In this document: piece by piece, positions 31,434 through 43,013 of the stretch | How positions within the stretch are numbered: position 1 is the stretch's first letter | Layout of the letters: each line of letters starts with the position of its first letter | Source: Methylotenera sp. | Lineage (GTDB): Bacteria; Pseudomonadota; Gammaproteobacteria; Burkholderiales; Methylophilaceae | NCBI RefSeq assembly: GCF_029945705.1 | Contig: NZ_JAQSDC010000040.1 | Coordinates: forward strand, 1 to 64,000 | DNA length: 64,000 nucleotides | Reading direction: 5' to 3' | Program-made: the position numbers and the translations under genes | The notes under the pieces: generated by a model | Told to the model about the DNA's origin: nothing | The model's database searches: none | The model's input: the letters and a program-made list of their open reading frames with translations, nothing else

Positions 31434-31591
31434 ATTAATTTTTTTGCTTTGTTTATACAGTTTATTTATAAGGTGAGTTAAGTAATGCAGATAAAAACAC
31501 AGTTATCTTATTATAAACTTTATCTATATAAACTTGAGCGACGAATTGACGAATTCAGCTGATTCGTTTTGGTTGAGGCGCCAGATACTCA

Positions 31592-33046
31592 TCAAGCTAA
31601 TGAATCTAACTGGGCTTGTTTATTCTCACCAATTTTCACTATTTTGAGTGTATTTGTCCCGCCTGGGCTACCAATCGGCTCGCCAAATGTGAGTAAAACT
31701 ATATCGCCCAACTCAACCGCCTTTTGTTGCAATAAGACTTGCTCCATTTCTCGTAGAATTTCATCTCTATTTTTTGTGCCTTGCTCAATAGGAAACGGAT
31801 AAACGCCGCGATGCAGGGTAAGCTTCCTTCGCGCATATTTATCTGGTGAGAGTGCATAAATCGGCATTTCTGAATCTGCTCGAGATAGCCATTGTGCAGC
31901 ATTTCCAGACTGCGTAAGTGCCGCAATCGCCTTCACTTTTAAGTGCTGCGCGGTATAAATTGCAGCTGCGGCTATCGCTTCATCAGTCTTAAGGAATACT
32001 TGCTCTACTCTTCGCACATGCGGTTGAATGTAATATTCTTTTTCGGCTTCCATTACCACGCGATGGACTGCCTGCACACTTTCTAAGGGATATTGTCCTG
32101 CCGCTGTTTCAGCCGATAACATGATCGCATCCGTACCATCTAATACTGCATTAGCCACATCAGAGACCTCAGCCCGCGTTGGAATTGGACTGGTAATCAT
32201 AGACTCCATCATTTGCGTAGCCGTAATCACTAATTTGTTTTGCTCACGCGCCATGCGTATCATACGTTTCTGCAAGCCTGGAATAGCGGCATCACCGACT
32301 TCCACCCCTAAGTCGCCTCGCGCAACCATAATCGCATCGGAGGCATCAATAATAGACTCTAAATTATCAATTGCCTCCGCACGCTCAATTTTGGCAACAA
32401 TACTGGCTTTACCACCAGCCTGTTGCACTAACACGCGAGCAAGCTCCACATCTAATGCTGTTCTAGGAAATGACAAGGCAACATAATCCGCTTCTAGTGC
32501 AACTGCCGTTAGAATATCTTCACGGTCTTTTTCCGTAAGCGCTTCAGCCGACAAACCACCGCCAAGGCGATTAATACCCTTATTATTGCTTAATACGCCA
32601 CCATTCATCACCAAGCAATGAATCTGATTGCCTTTTACTCTATCCACTTGCATGGTAATGCGGCCATCATCTAGCAGCAGAATAACGCCCTCTACAACTT
32701 CTTGCGGTAATGTTTTGTAATCCAAACCCACATGATCTTGATTACCTAACTGACAATCAGAATCTAGGATAAAAATGTCACCTGTTTTTAAAGTGATTTT
32801 GCCTAACTCAAACTTACCAATACGTATTTTCGGCCCCTGCAAATCACACAGTACGCCAATCGGGCGGTTCAATTTCAAGGCAATGGCACGCACCATTTCT
32901 GCCCGATTAATATGTTCCTCTGCGCTTCCATGCGAGAAGTTTAATCTCACTACGTTTACACCAGCCATAATCATGCGTGCCAGCATTTCCTCACTATTAG
33001 AGGATGGGCCTAGTGTTGCAACAATTTTTGTTTTACGTAATGTCAA
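31592..33046 (-). CDS. pyk: Pyruvate kinase
   Basis: RKTKIVATLGPSS, RLNFSHG, MVARGDLGVEV, MMESMI. Confidence 0.98.
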   Translation of the reverse strand: MTLRKTKIVATLGPSSNSEEMLARMIMAGVNVVRLNFSHGSAEEHINRAEMVRAIALKLNRPIGVLCDLQGPKIRIGKFELGKITLKTGDIFILDSDCQLGNQDHVGLDYKTLPQEVVEGVILLLDDGRITMQVDRVKGNQIHCLVMNGGVLSNNKGINRLGGGLSAEALTEKDREDILTAVALEADYVALSFPRTALDVELARVLVQQAGGKASIVAKIERAEAIDNLESIIDASDAIMVARGDLGVEVGDAAIPGLQKRMIRMAREQNKLVITATQMMESMITSPIPTRAEVSDVANAVLDGTDAIMLSAETAAGQYPLESVQAVHRVVMEAEKEYYIQPHVRRVEQVFLKTDEAIAAAAIYTAQHLKVKAIAALTQSGNAAQWLSRADSEMPIYALSPDKYARRKLTLHRGVYPFPIEQGTKNRDEILREMEQVLLQQKAVELGDIVLLTFGEPIGSPGGTNTLKIVKIGENKQAQLDSLA

Positions 33047-33098
33047 TGCAATGCCTTTTCAACTCTTTATTACTATAAGTATAAGCTTAAAATTCAAA

Positions 33099-33128
33099 TA
33101 AAAATGGGGCTTATCGCCCCATTTTTTG
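33099..33128 (-). terminator. Rho-independent terminator downstream of pgk
   Basis: AAAAATGGGGC-TTAT-CGCCCCATTTTTT. Confidence 0.85.
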
Positions 33129-33148
33129 TATTGCTAATTTGAGAAAAG

Positions 33149-34348
33149 TTAAGCTGAGGCTCTTTGCTCAAGTATCTCAACGGCTGGCAATTTTTTGCCT
33201 TCTAAAAACTCTAAAAATGCACCACCTGCTGTGGAGATATAATCGACCTTATCTTCGATACCATATTTTTGTATCGCGGCAATCGTGTCACCACCGCCTG
33301 CCAATGTGAAAGCTTTTGTGTTTGCAATGGCGTGAGCAATTGTTTTTGTACCTTCGCCAAATTGGTCAAATTCAAAAACACCTACTGGACCATTCCAAAC
33401 CACAGTACCTGCATTTTTAATGATCTCTGCTATTTCATTAGCAGATTTCGCGCCAATATCAAAAATCATATCATCGGCAGCCACATCAGCTGCATCTTTC
33501 TTGATTGCAGGCTCATTCGCATCAAATTTCTTACCGCAAACGACATCTACTGCAATAGGCACCGCCGCTCCTCTTTGGTTCATTTTGTCCATTAAGGTGC
33601 GAGCCACTGGCACTAAATCATCTTCACACAGTGATTTACCCACTTCATTTCCTACAGCTTTCAAAAAAGTATTGGCAATACCACCACCCACCACCATTTG
33701 ATCGACTTTTTCTGACAAGCTCTCAAGCACGGTCAGTTTAGTGGAAACTTTACTACCACCAACAATTGCCACCATCGGACGTGCTGGGCTTAGCAGCGCC
33801 TTTGTTAAGGCATCTAACTCATTCACCAATAAAATACCTGCGGCGGCAACAGGCGCGAACTTAGCCACACCATGCGTTGAAGCTTCTGCACGATGCGCTG
33901 TGCCGAATGCATCCATGACAAATATGTCACAAAGTTTGGCATATTTTTGTGACAATTCGTCGTTGCTTTTTTTCTCACCTTTATTAAATCTGCAGTTTTC
34001 TAATACAACCAACTCACCAGCAGCGACTTCAAAACCACCATCTACCCAATCTTTAACTAAACGTACAGGTTTTACTGAAGTATAAAAGTCACCTAGTTTG
34101 GCAGAAATTACATCAACCACAGGTTTTAATGAGTTTTCTTCTGAATAAACACCTTCTTCAGGACGACCTAAATGCGATGTTACCATCACCTTTGCACCAG
34201 CTTTAAGCGCATATTCAATCGTTGCCATCGATGCCGTAATACGTGCGTCAGAGGTAACTTTGCCATCGGCGACTGGTACATTTAAATCTGCGCGTATTAA
34301 AACGCGCTTTCCACTCAAATCTAAATCCGTCATTTTAATTACATTCAT
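33149..34348 (-). CDS. pgk: Phosphoglycerate kinase
   Basis: [38 protein letters not shown]. Confidence 0.98.
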   Translation of the reverse strand: MNVIKMTDLDLSGKRVLIRADLNVPVADGKVTSDARITASMATIEYALKAGAKVMVTSHLGRPEEGVYSEENSLKPVVDVISAKLGDFYTSVKPVRLVKDWVDGGFEVAAGELVVLENCRFNKGEKKSNDELSQKYAKLCDIFVMDAFGTAHRAEASTHGVAKFAPVAAAGILLVNELDALTKALLSPARPMVAIVGGSKVSTKLTVLESLSEKVDQMVVGGGIANTFLKAVGNEVGKSLCEDDLVPVARTLMDKMNQRGAAVPIAVDVVCGKKFDANEPAIKKDAADVAADDMIFDIGAKSANEIAEIIKNAGTVVWNGPVGVFEFDQFGEGTKTIAHAIANTKAFTLAGGGDTIAAIQKYGIEDKVDYISTAGGAFLEFLEGKKLPAVEILEQRASA

Positions 34349-34424
34349 ACCCTGAAACTCCCCAAAGTCTATCTATTACACACGGCTATCTATGGCTATA
34401 CACAGCTATTATTTACTGTACTTT

Positions 34425-34661
34425 TTATGATTTTATCCAGTAAAACTCAACTTCATCTTTATCGCCCATCGCTTTTTCTATAATCGCGGCTAAATCCAAA
34501 TCAGCACCACGCGCTTTTAGTGTTTCCAAAGCATCACGATTTACCCAATATTCTTGGTCATCTTTATGTTCTTCGGCTAACTCATCATTCAAAAACTTTA
34601 ATTGGGCGTAGCTAATCTGGCCTAACCAACGATTATTGCTTTTATCTTTCAGCGTAATCAT
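34425..34661 (-). CDS. Small conserved-looking hypothetical protein between gap and pgk
   Basis: 78-aa acidic ORF in operon orientation; no family confidently recognised. Confidence 0.6.
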   Translation of the reverse strand: MITLKDKSNNRWLGQISYAQLKFLNDELAEEHKDDQEYWVNRDALETLKARGADLDLAAIIEKAMGDKDEVEFYWIKS

Positions 34662-34697
34662 CTATTTCCTTACCTTTAAAATTTGGAATCAAATCGA

Positions 34698-34719
34698 AAT
34701 AGGCTGAAATCAGCCTATT
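34698..34719 (-). terminator. Stem-loop downstream of gap
   Basis: AATAGGCTG-AAAT-CAGCCTATT perfect 9-bp stem. Confidence 0.65.
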
Positions 34720-34741
34720 CTATTGACACAACTTGCAACAA

Positions 34742-35761
<1,020 letters not shown>

Positions 35762-35829
35762 TCAATAATCGCCATGTAAACGAAAAAAATGATTAAATGA
35801 CGTAAAGAAATACTAATCTCATAAACAAA

Positions 35830-35860
35830 TAGGGCACCTCACAAGTGAGATGCCCTATTA
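35830..35860 (-). terminator. Stem-loop/terminator downstream of tkt
   Basis: TAGGGCAcCTCAC-aagt-G(T)GAGaTGCCCTA inverted repeat. Confidence 0.7.
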
Positions 35861-35909
35861 AACTTAGCTGCTAATTAAACTGCAGCGCTTAAAATTAAAG
35901 CACCTTAAA

Positions 35910-37892
35910 TTACAGCACCGATTTAACAGTTGCAACTACATTTTCAACTGTGAAACCGAAGTGTTTCAACAACACGCCGCCAGGCGCTGATTCACCGAAT
36001 GTATCGATACCTACAACAGCGCCTTCTAAACCTACATATTTACGCCAGAAGTCAGTTACACCAGCTTCAACAGCCACGCGTTTAACGCCTGGAGTTAATA
36101 CGCTGTCTTTGTAAGCTTTGTCTTGACGATCAAATACGTTAGTTGATGGCATTGAAACTACGCGTACTTTAGTACCCGCAGCATTTAACTCAGCAGCCGC
36201 TTTAACCGCTAATTCAAGTTCAGAACCGTTAGCGATAATGATAACTTGTGCGCCAGCAACATCAGACAATACATAACCACCCTTACGCATTAACGCAAAT
36301 TGTGCAGCATCATGTTTCATACCTGCAACGTTTTGACGGCTTAATACCAAGCTCGAAGGACCATCTTTACGCTCAACCGCAGCTACCCAAGACACAGCAG
36401 TTTCTGTTGAGTTACCTGGACGCCATACGTCCATATTTGGAATCAAACGTAAGCCCGCAGTATTTTCGATTGGTTGGTGTGTTGGACCATCTTCACCTTG
36501 ACCGATAGAGTCATGAGTCAACACCGCAATAACACGTTGTTTCATTAATGCAGCCATGCGCAATGCGCTCTTCGCGTAGTCAGAGAACATATGGAATGTA
36601 CCGCCGAATGGAATCAAACCACCGTGCAATGCCATACCGTTCATGATGGCGAACATACCGAATTCACGTACGCCGTATGAAATGTAGTTACCTGGTTTTT
36701 TAGCATCAACGTGCACAAAGCTGCCTGTTGAAGTTAAGTTTGAACCAGTTAAGTCAGCTGAACCGCCTAAGAACTCTGGTAACAATGGCGCTAATGCACC
36801 GATAACATTTTGCGAAGCTTTACGTGTTGCAACGCCTTCAGCTTTTTCGTTTGTCGCTGCGATGATTGCATCAGTAGCTTCTTTCCAGTTAGCTGGTAAG
36901 TCACCTGCCATGCGACGTGTGTATTCAGCAGCTTCAGCTGGGAATGCTTTTGCATACGCTACAAATTTATCATTCCATGAAGACTCATCAGCAGCGCCTT
37001 TAGCCGTTGCATCCCAACCAGCATATACATCTGCTGGAATGACAAATGGCTCGTGGTTCCAACCAATGTTTGCACGTGTTGCAGCAACTTCTTCTAAACC
37101 TAGTGCAGAACCGTGGCAGTCATGTGAACCAGATTTGTTTGGTGAACCCATACCAATAACTGTTTTACAGCAGATTAATGATGGTTTGTCTGTCACTTTT
37201 TTAGCCGCTTCAATTGCCGCACCAATAGCAGCTACGTCATGACCATCTACTGATTGAACGTGCCAACCATATGATTCAAAGCGTTTAGCAGTATCGTCTG
37301 TGTACCAGCCTTCGATATGACCATCGATAGAAATACCGTTGTCATCCCAGAATGCTGTTAACTTGCCTAAGCCCCAAGTACCAGCTAAAGCACAAGCTTC
37401 GTGAGAAACGCCTTCCATCATACAACCATCACCTAAGAACACGTATGTGCTATGGTCAACGATTTCATGGCCTGGTTTGTTGAATTGGTTAGCTAATAAT
37501 TTTTCAGCCATTGCGAAACCAACACCGTTTGCAATACCTTGGCCTAGTGGACCAGTCGTTGTTTCAACGCCAGGAGCATAGCCATATTCTGGGTGACCAG
37601 CACATTTTGAATGCAATTGACGGAATGTTTTGATTTCGTCCATTGGCAATGCATAACCAGTTAGGTGTAGCAATGAGTAGATCAACATTGAACCGTGGCC
37701 ATTTGAAAGCACGAAACGATCGCGATTTGACCAGTTTGGATTTTTTGGGTTATGACTTAGATGGTGATTCCAAAGCTCTTCAGCAATTTCTGCCATGCCC
37801 ATAGGTGCGCCTGGGTGACCAGAGTTAGCCTTCTGTACCGCATCCATAGATAACGCACGGATGGCGTTGGCTAGGTCTTTACGTGTTGCCAT
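35910..37892 (-). CDS. tkt: Transketolase
   Basis: [45 protein letters not shown]. Confidence 0.98.
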   Translation of the reverse strand: MATRKDLANAIRALSMDAVQKANSGHPGAPMGMAEIAEELWNHHLSHNPKNPNWSNRDRFVLSNGHGSMLIYSLLHLTGYALPMDEIKTFRQLHSKCAGHPEYGYAPGVETTTGPLGQGIANGVGFAMAEKLLANQFNKPGHEIVDHSTYVFLGDGCMMEGVSHEACALAGTWGLGKLTAFWDDNGISIDGHIEGWYTDDTAKRFESYGWHVQSVDGHDVAAIGAAIEAAKKVTDKPSLICCKTVIGMGSPNKSGSHDCHGSALGLEEVAATRANIGWNHEPFVIPADVYAGWDATAKGAADESSWNDKFVAYAKAFPAEAAEYTRRMAGDLPANWKEATDAIIAATNEKAEGVATRKASQNVIGALAPLLPEFLGGSADLTGSNLTSTGSFVHVDAKKPGNYISYGVREFGMFAIMNGMALHGGLIPFGGTFHMFSDYAKSALRMAALMKQRVIAVLTHDSIGQGEDGPTHQPIENTAGLRLIPNMDVWRPGNSTETAVSWVAAVERKDGPSSLVLSRQNVAGMKHDAAQFALMRKGGYVLSDVAGAQVIIIANGSELELAVKAAAELNAAGTKVRVVSMPSTNVFDRQDKAYKDSVLTPGVKRVAVEAGVTDFWRKYVGLEGAVVGIDTFGESAPGGVLLKHFGFTVENVVATVKSVL

Positions 37893-38172
37893 AGATTTCT
37901 CCCTAATAATTAACTTGTAGTTTTACGATTCGAATCTGACTAACTAATTACTTGAACATCACTGCAAGTCTTATAGAAAATCGAATAAAACCTTGATTGA
38001 ATTCTTTAAAAAGTCAGCGTTATGCACTGCTTTTTGGTAAAAGTGAAATTATTGCTTAATTACCCTTTTTCGGCAAGGGCTTAGGCTGTATTTGGCGCGT
38101 AGATAATAATATTTATTTAGCATTTCACTAAATTGAATATTTATTGATTGCGTAAATTGCAGCCATAAAAAA

Positions 38173-38199
38173 TAAAGCCAGCAAATAAGCTGGCTTTAT
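38173..38199 (-). terminator. Terminator downstream of EF-hand gene
   Basis: ATAAAGCCAGC-AAATA-AGCTGGCTTTAT. Confidence 0.75.
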
Positions 38200-38265
38200 A
38201 AATTACAACTAGTTTTAAGAAATCAAGCCATCACTTTGATGACTCATCTTTTACACCAAGCTTAA

Positions 38266-38742
38266 CTACAAAAGTTTAGCTGCCCACTCTTGTGCACTAA
38301 TCTCTTTGTCACCTGAAGTATCTTTATGCGCAAAAATGGTTTGATGGAAAGCTAAAAATTCCGCTCTTGTGACTTTATGATCGCCATCAGCATCCATTGT
38401 TCCCATCATTTTCATTGAGCGTAACTCTCTGCTATAACCGCCAGTTGCAAGATCAAGTTTAGAGTGCTTAGTTGGCCCAGCCCATTCTTTTGCATCAACT
38501 GAGCCATCTTTGTCTTTATCAAGCTCATCGAAAATGCTGTTGTAATAAGAATCAGCTTCGGCAGCCGTTACCATGTGATTGCCATCAGCATCTAACATTT
38601 TCATCATGCCCATTTTGCTAAATTCACGCGCATATCCACCTGTACCTAACATTGCATCTGCAGCAAACGCTGGCGCTGAGAGAACGCCAGCTGAAAGTAA
38701 TGTCACTGCCACTAATACTACGTTTTTAATTTGAATGTTCAT
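38266..38742 (-). CDS. Secreted EF-hand calcium-binding protein
   Basis: DADGNHMVTAAEAD, DKDKDGSVDAKEW, DADGDHKVTRAEF, DTSGDKEISAQEW; signal peptide from ATG at 38742 (ORF track start 38814 looks too long). Confidence 0.88.
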   Translation of the reverse strand: MNIQIKNVVLVAVTLLSAGVLSAPAFAADAMLGTGGYAREFSKMGMMKMLDADGNHMVTAAEADSYYNSIFDELDKDKDGSVDAKEWAGPTKHSKLDLATGGYSRELRSMKMMGTMDADGDHKVTRAEFLAFHQTIFAHKDTSGDKEISAQEWAAKLL

Positions 38743-38905
38743 CTTAATATCTCCTGAATAACCACTATTTGAAAAAGAATTTTGCTTGCAACCCTTAGTC
38801 TTGTAGTACATCAAGTTCCTTACATTTAATTATTAATTTCTTTCAAACGCATCTTGGATCCAACATTAATTTACGCCTTAATTTGGCGTATTACCTTAAA
38901 CTAGC

Positions 38906-39769
38906 TTGATGAAATCTATACGCCATTTATTTTTAATTGTTGTCGCAAGCGCGACTTTCTTCACCTTATTCGCTATGCAGATTAACGCCAAGCAAAGTGA
39001 CGCCAACGTATTGCTGGCGAAAACTTATCAGCTAGGCACGGATGTACAGCAATACTTGGTCAGTGAAAAGTTTGATGGAGTACGTGCAGTATGGGATGGC
39101 GGCACTTTTCATACGCGCACAGATCATGTGATTGCGGCGCCAGCATGGTTCACTAAAGACCTACCTAAAACACCATTGGACGGCGAACTATGGCTTGGGC
39201 ACGGCAAATTCGAGGCGCTTTCGGGTGCAGTGAGAAAAGATGTGCCGATTGACGAAGAATGGCGAGGCATTTCCTACATGGTGTTTGAATTGCCAAATGC
39301 AAAAGGCACTTTCGCCGAGCGTGCAAAAGCGATTGTCAATATCGTCAAACTGGCAAATAGTCCGCACTTAAAAGCTGTGAAGCAATTTAGAGTGAGTGAC
39401 GAAGTAGCGCTACACAAACTACTCAATCAAATAGTGGCACAAGGTGGCGAGGGGCTAATGCTACATCGCGCCAACGCGCTTTACTTGACAGGCCGCAGTG
39501 ATGTGCTACTTAAATTAAAATTGTTATACGATGCCGAAGCTATCGTAGTAGCGCATACCGCGGGACAAGGAAAATACAAAGGCAAGCTTGGGGCGCTAGA
39601 GGTAGAAACGCCAGAAGGCATACGCTTTAAGTTAGGCACAGGCTTCACCGATGCGCAACGGGAAAACCCACCAAAAATTGGCAGCACTGTTACCTACACA
39701 TATCGCGATAAAACTAAAGCTGGCAAGCCAAAGTTTGCCAGCTTCTTACGAGTACGCAATGAGCAATGA
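38906..39769 (+). CDS. ATP-dependent DNA ligase, LigE-like (signal peptide)
   Basis: Motif I SEKFDGVRAVWDG; DGELW; GGEGLMLH; LKLK; N-terminal hydrophobic signal. Confidence 0.88.
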   Translation: MMKSIRHLFLIVVASATFFTLFAMQINAKQSDANVLLAKTYQLGTDVQQYLVSEKFDGVRAVWDGGTFHTRTDHVIAAPAWFTKDLPKTPLDGELWLGHGKFEALSGAVRKDVPIDEEWRGISYMVFELPNAKGTFAERAKAIVNIVKLANSPHLKAVKQFRVSDEVALHKLLNQIVAQGGEGLMLHRANALYLTGRSDVLLKLKLLYDAEAIVVAHTAGQGKYKGKLGALEVETPEGIRFKLGTGFTDAQRENPPKIGSTVTYTYRDKTKAGKPKFASFLRVRNEQ

Positions 39770-39771
39770 AA

Positions 39772-40404
39772 CTACAGCCCAAGTAACGCCTTTTTTAAAT
39801 TAGTATCAACTGCATGATCGCCCAGCCAAACGCGCAATAAAGCTTGATTAAACAACTCGCCGTCAATGTTACCTAGCAACTTGCCATTCAAACTCACCTT
39901 CGTACCTGCTGAAGTACAATCTAACAAAATAACATCACCCTCATTCACTTCTTTTGCAGAGGTCATCATTTTCTGAAATGACTTCATTTGTGTGTCAATT
40001 GAAGACATTTCTGCCTGAGTGTTATTGTCGGCAAAACCTTCGTTCATCCCTTGCAACAACTGCGCTGAACTGACATCACGTAAAAAATGCATCGCTATAC
40101 GTTTATTGCCATGATCATTAATCACGGCATTTGCATCAGTTTGCTTTTGCGTCAAATAAAGCGCACCAGCATAGACCTTAAACATCATTTTAGTACGCAA
40201 ACCAGCGCCGTTTAATAGTAAAGCACTACCGCTAACTTGCGCGGTTTCGTCAATTTTCACGCCTTTGATTTCTAACGCTTGAGCAGACAAAGTAAGCACT
40301 AATAATATTGCAAAAATTGAGCTTCTAACGAGAATTTGCCCAACACTAAGCTGACTAAATCCAAATTTCATAGCAAACCTCATAAAAGCACCTTTATATT
40401 CCAA
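39772..40404 (-). CDS. Chalcone isomerase-like family secreted protein
   Basis: LLLNGAGLRTKMMFKVYAGALYL. Confidence 0.85.
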   Translation of the reverse strand: MEYKGAFMRFAMKFGFSQLSVGQILVRSSIFAILLVLTLSAQALEIKGVKIDETAQVSGSALLLNGAGLRTKMMFKVYAGALYLTQKQTDANAVINDHGNKRIAMHFLRDVSSAQLLQGMNEGFADNNTQAEMSSIDTQMKSFQKMMTSAKEVNEGDVILLDCTSAGTKVSLNGKLLGNIDGELFNQALLRVWLGDHAVDTNLKKALLGL

Positions 40405-40421
40405 CCCGTAATATTTAAAGC

Positions 40422-41441
40422 TTAGGCTAAGCTCACTTGACCACCACTACTCACAGATTGCAACACAGCTTCTATCGTTTTGCAGTTAGCTTTCGCGTCT
40501 GCAAAGGTTAAATGCGGCGTTTTATTATTCAACACGCAATCACTGAAATGCTCAATTTCTAAAGTAAAGTGATTGCTTGGCGCAAAGCGTTCTTCGGCGT
40601 ATTTACCATCTTCCAACGCCCATGAAATAACAGGCACATCATTTTGAAACACCCAAGCTGCGAGACATTTCACCCAACCTTTAGTGCCAATGATTTCATA
40701 TTCTGATTTGCGACTACGTTCAAAGCTAATATCAAAATGACCAAATCGGGCACGGCCTTCTGCATCGCACCCAAAATCTAACACGCCACTGGTGACAATA
40801 TCCGCGCCGACTTCATTCAACTTAGCATGTGCAACCACACTGACCGGCTCTAAACCAAAAGCCCAGCGTAACGAATGGATCGCGTAAGGCCCAATATCCC
40901 ACATCGCCCCGCCACCCTCTTTAACCCCGCTAGCAATGCGATACATACGCGCTGGGCGCATCAAAAACGAGTAAGAAGCTCGGCAGGACAACACATCGCC
41001 AATCAAACCTGACTCAACAATCTCTTTAACACGCGTATGCTGCGGATGAAAGCGATACATAAAACCTTCCATCACCTTCACGTTATTTTTAATTGCAGCC
41101 GCTTCAATCGCATTAATATCTGTAACGGTCAACGCCATCGGTTTCTCTATCAACACATGTTTACCTGCATTGATGGCTTTAAGCGCCCACGCTGCATGCT
41201 CGTTATTCGCCATTGGACAGTAAATAGCATCGACGTTTTTATCTGAGATTAAAGCATCCATATCATCATAACAGCTGACGTTTGGATGGCAAGGCGCGTA
41301 CTTATCCAAAGTAGCTTTTGCCGCGCCATCACGGCGGCTAGCAATTGCGACTAATTCAGAATTTGATGCTTCGATAATTGCGGGGAGTAAGCGCTCGTTT
41401 ACACGTGCTGCGCCTAGAATGCCCCATTTAAGTTTAGTCAT
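40422..41441 (-). CDS. Gfo/Idh/MocA family oxidoreductase
   Basis: KWGILGAARVNERLLPAI; EKPMALT; GGGAMWDIGPYAIHSLRW. Confidence 0.92.
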   Translation of the reverse strand: MTKLKWGILGAARVNERLLPAIIEASNSELVAIASRRDGAAKATLDKYAPCHPNVSCYDDMDALISDKNVDAIYCPMANNEHAAWALKAINAGKHVLIEKPMALTVTDINAIEAAAIKNNVKVMEGFMYRFHPQHTRVKEIVESGLIGDVLSCRASYSFLMRPARMYRIASGVKEGGGAMWDIGPYAIHSLRWAFGLEPVSVVAHAKLNEVGADIVTSGVLDFGCDAEGRARFGHFDISFERSRKSEYEIIGTKGWVKCLAAWVFQNDVPVISWALEDGKYAEERFAPSNHFTLEIEHFSDCVLNNKTPHLTFADAKANCKTIEAVLQSVSSGGQVSLA

Positions 41442-41992
41442 ACATTACTCCATTTAATACTACATCCGATACTGGCAACTTGCTCTTTAGGACCCATTCC
41501 CGTTTCAGCAACCTGCTTCATGGCATGAAATAAATCACGCGTGCTATTAGGCGCAGTTTCTTTGCGGCTTTCATCGAAACGGCCACGATATTGCAACTCG
41601 CCTTCGTTGTTGAATCCAAAGAAATCTGGAGTACAAACCGCGTCATAAGCTTTTGCGATTGCTTGCGTTTTATCCAACAAATATGGAAATGAAAACTCCA
41701 TTTTGTGCGCGACTATTTGCATATTTTCTAAGCTATCTTCTGGATAGTCTGTTGGGTCGTTAGACATAATCGCCACTGTGTTAATACCGAGCATTTTCAG
41801 CTCACGAACGTCACCGACCAACCTTGGAAAAATGGCTTTTACATAGGGGCAGTGATTGCAAATAAACATGACTAACAAGCCATTTTTGCCCATGATGAGG
41901 TCGCGTGAAATCATGCTGCCATCAATATTTTGTAGATTAAAATCTGGCGCTTGCCAGCCAAAATCACACACAGGTGGGTTTAAACTTGCCAT
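41438..41992 (-). CDS. Thioredoxin/AhpC-TSA family protein
   Basis: VMFICNHCPYVKAIFPRLV. Confidence 0.9.
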   Translation of the reverse strand: MASLNPPVCDFGWQAPDFNLQNIDGSMISRDLIMGKNGLLVMFICNHCPYVKAIFPRLVGDVRELKMLGINTVAIMSNDPTDYPEDSLENMQIVAHKMEFSFPYLLDKTQAIAKAYDAVCTPDFFGFNNEGELQYRGRFDESRKETAPNSTRDLFHAMKQVAETGMGPKEQVASIGCSIKWSNV

Positions 41993-42032
41993 ACTTTTTC
42001 CTTATTTCAATTTTTTAGCTAATTACCTTTTC

Positions 42033-42110
42033 TGTCATACTGACGAAGGTCGGTATCTAGTGACATTAAACGCCGCTGGATTCCGTGTCGTAGCACGGAA
42101 TGTCGTTTTT
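42033..42110. repeat. REP-like double-hairpin intergenic element
   Basis: ATACTGAC-GAAG-GTCGGTAT and ATTCCGTG-TCGTAG-CACGGAAT hairpins in tandem. Confidence 0.6.
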
Positions 42111-42150
42111 AAGATACTATCACTTTTATTCAAAATTTAAGCTTTGCAAA

Positions 42151-42885
42151 ATGCCTAACCCTCGTTTTTACAGTGTAGAAAATCTGCGCATTGGCTCTAC
42201 CGTTAAACTGAGCGATAACGCCGCCACTCACGCCACGCGTGCACTGCGCTTAAATGTAGGTGATCATATTCATTTATTTAATGGCGATGGTTTTGATTAC
42301 GCATGCGAGCTGATGGTAGTTAAAAAAAGCGAAGTGATTGCCAAGGTTAATGCTAGCCAAGCTCGTGATACTGAGTCACCACTCAACATTATTTTATTGC
42401 AAGGCATCTCTAGTGGTGACCGCATGGATTACTCCATTCAAAAGGCGGTAGAGTTGGGCGTTAAACAAATACAGCCAATCGCCACTGAACGTAGTGTGGT
42501 TAAGCTTTCTGCCGAGCGTGCCGAAAAACGATTGGAGCATTGGCAAAACGTTGTCATTTCCGCCTGCGAGCAATGCGGTCGCGCGACGATTCCTCAAGTA
42601 TTCGCGCCAAAAACTTTAGCTAATTGGTTATCAACTAATTTAGCATCTAGCGCTACGCGCATTTTGCTTAACCCAATTGGTGCAAAACGCTTAGCAGAGT
42701 TGGATAAACCAAGTAGCGAGATTCAATTACTCATCGGCGCAGAGGGCGGTTTAACCCAAGCGGAAATCAATTTAGCTATTTCGCAGGGTTTTCAATCTGT
42801 CATTCTTGGGCCAAGAATCTTACGCACAGAAACAGCTGGGCCAACTGCGATTGCGGCATTGCAATCACTTTGGGGAGATTTTTAG
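42151..42885 (+). CDS. rsmE: 16S rRNA (uracil-1498-N3)-methyltransferase
   Basis: MPNPRFYSVENL...LLIGAEGGLTQAEI...LGPRILRTETAGPTAIAALQ; start chosen at ATG 42151. Confidence 0.93.
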   Translation: MPNPRFYSVENLRIGSTVKLSDNAATHATRALRLNVGDHIHLFNGDGFDYACELMVVKKSEVIAKVNASQARDTESPLNIILLQGISSGDRMDYSIQKAVELGVKQIQPIATERSVVKLSAERAEKRLEHWQNVVISACEQCGRATIPQVFAPKTLANWLSTNLASSATRILLNPIGAKRLAELDKPSSEIQLLIGAEGGLTQAEINLAISQGFQSVILGPRILRTETAGPTAIAALQSLWGDF

Positions 42886-43013
42886 GTGGCTTAGTTGTGA
42901 AGTTCTTAGCATTAGAGCAAACCTTAGTATAAAATAATTTGCATTAATTACATAAATATTTTATATTATTGTAATAATTACACTTTATGCTTTAGGTTTA
43001 GATTAACATCACC

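Noticed and set aside
31548-31575. ACGAAT-t-CAG/CTG-ATTCGT inverted repeat followed by TTTT between pyk and purC
   Set aside because: The T-tract is on the strand opposite both flanking genes, so it is not a clear terminator for either; left uncalled
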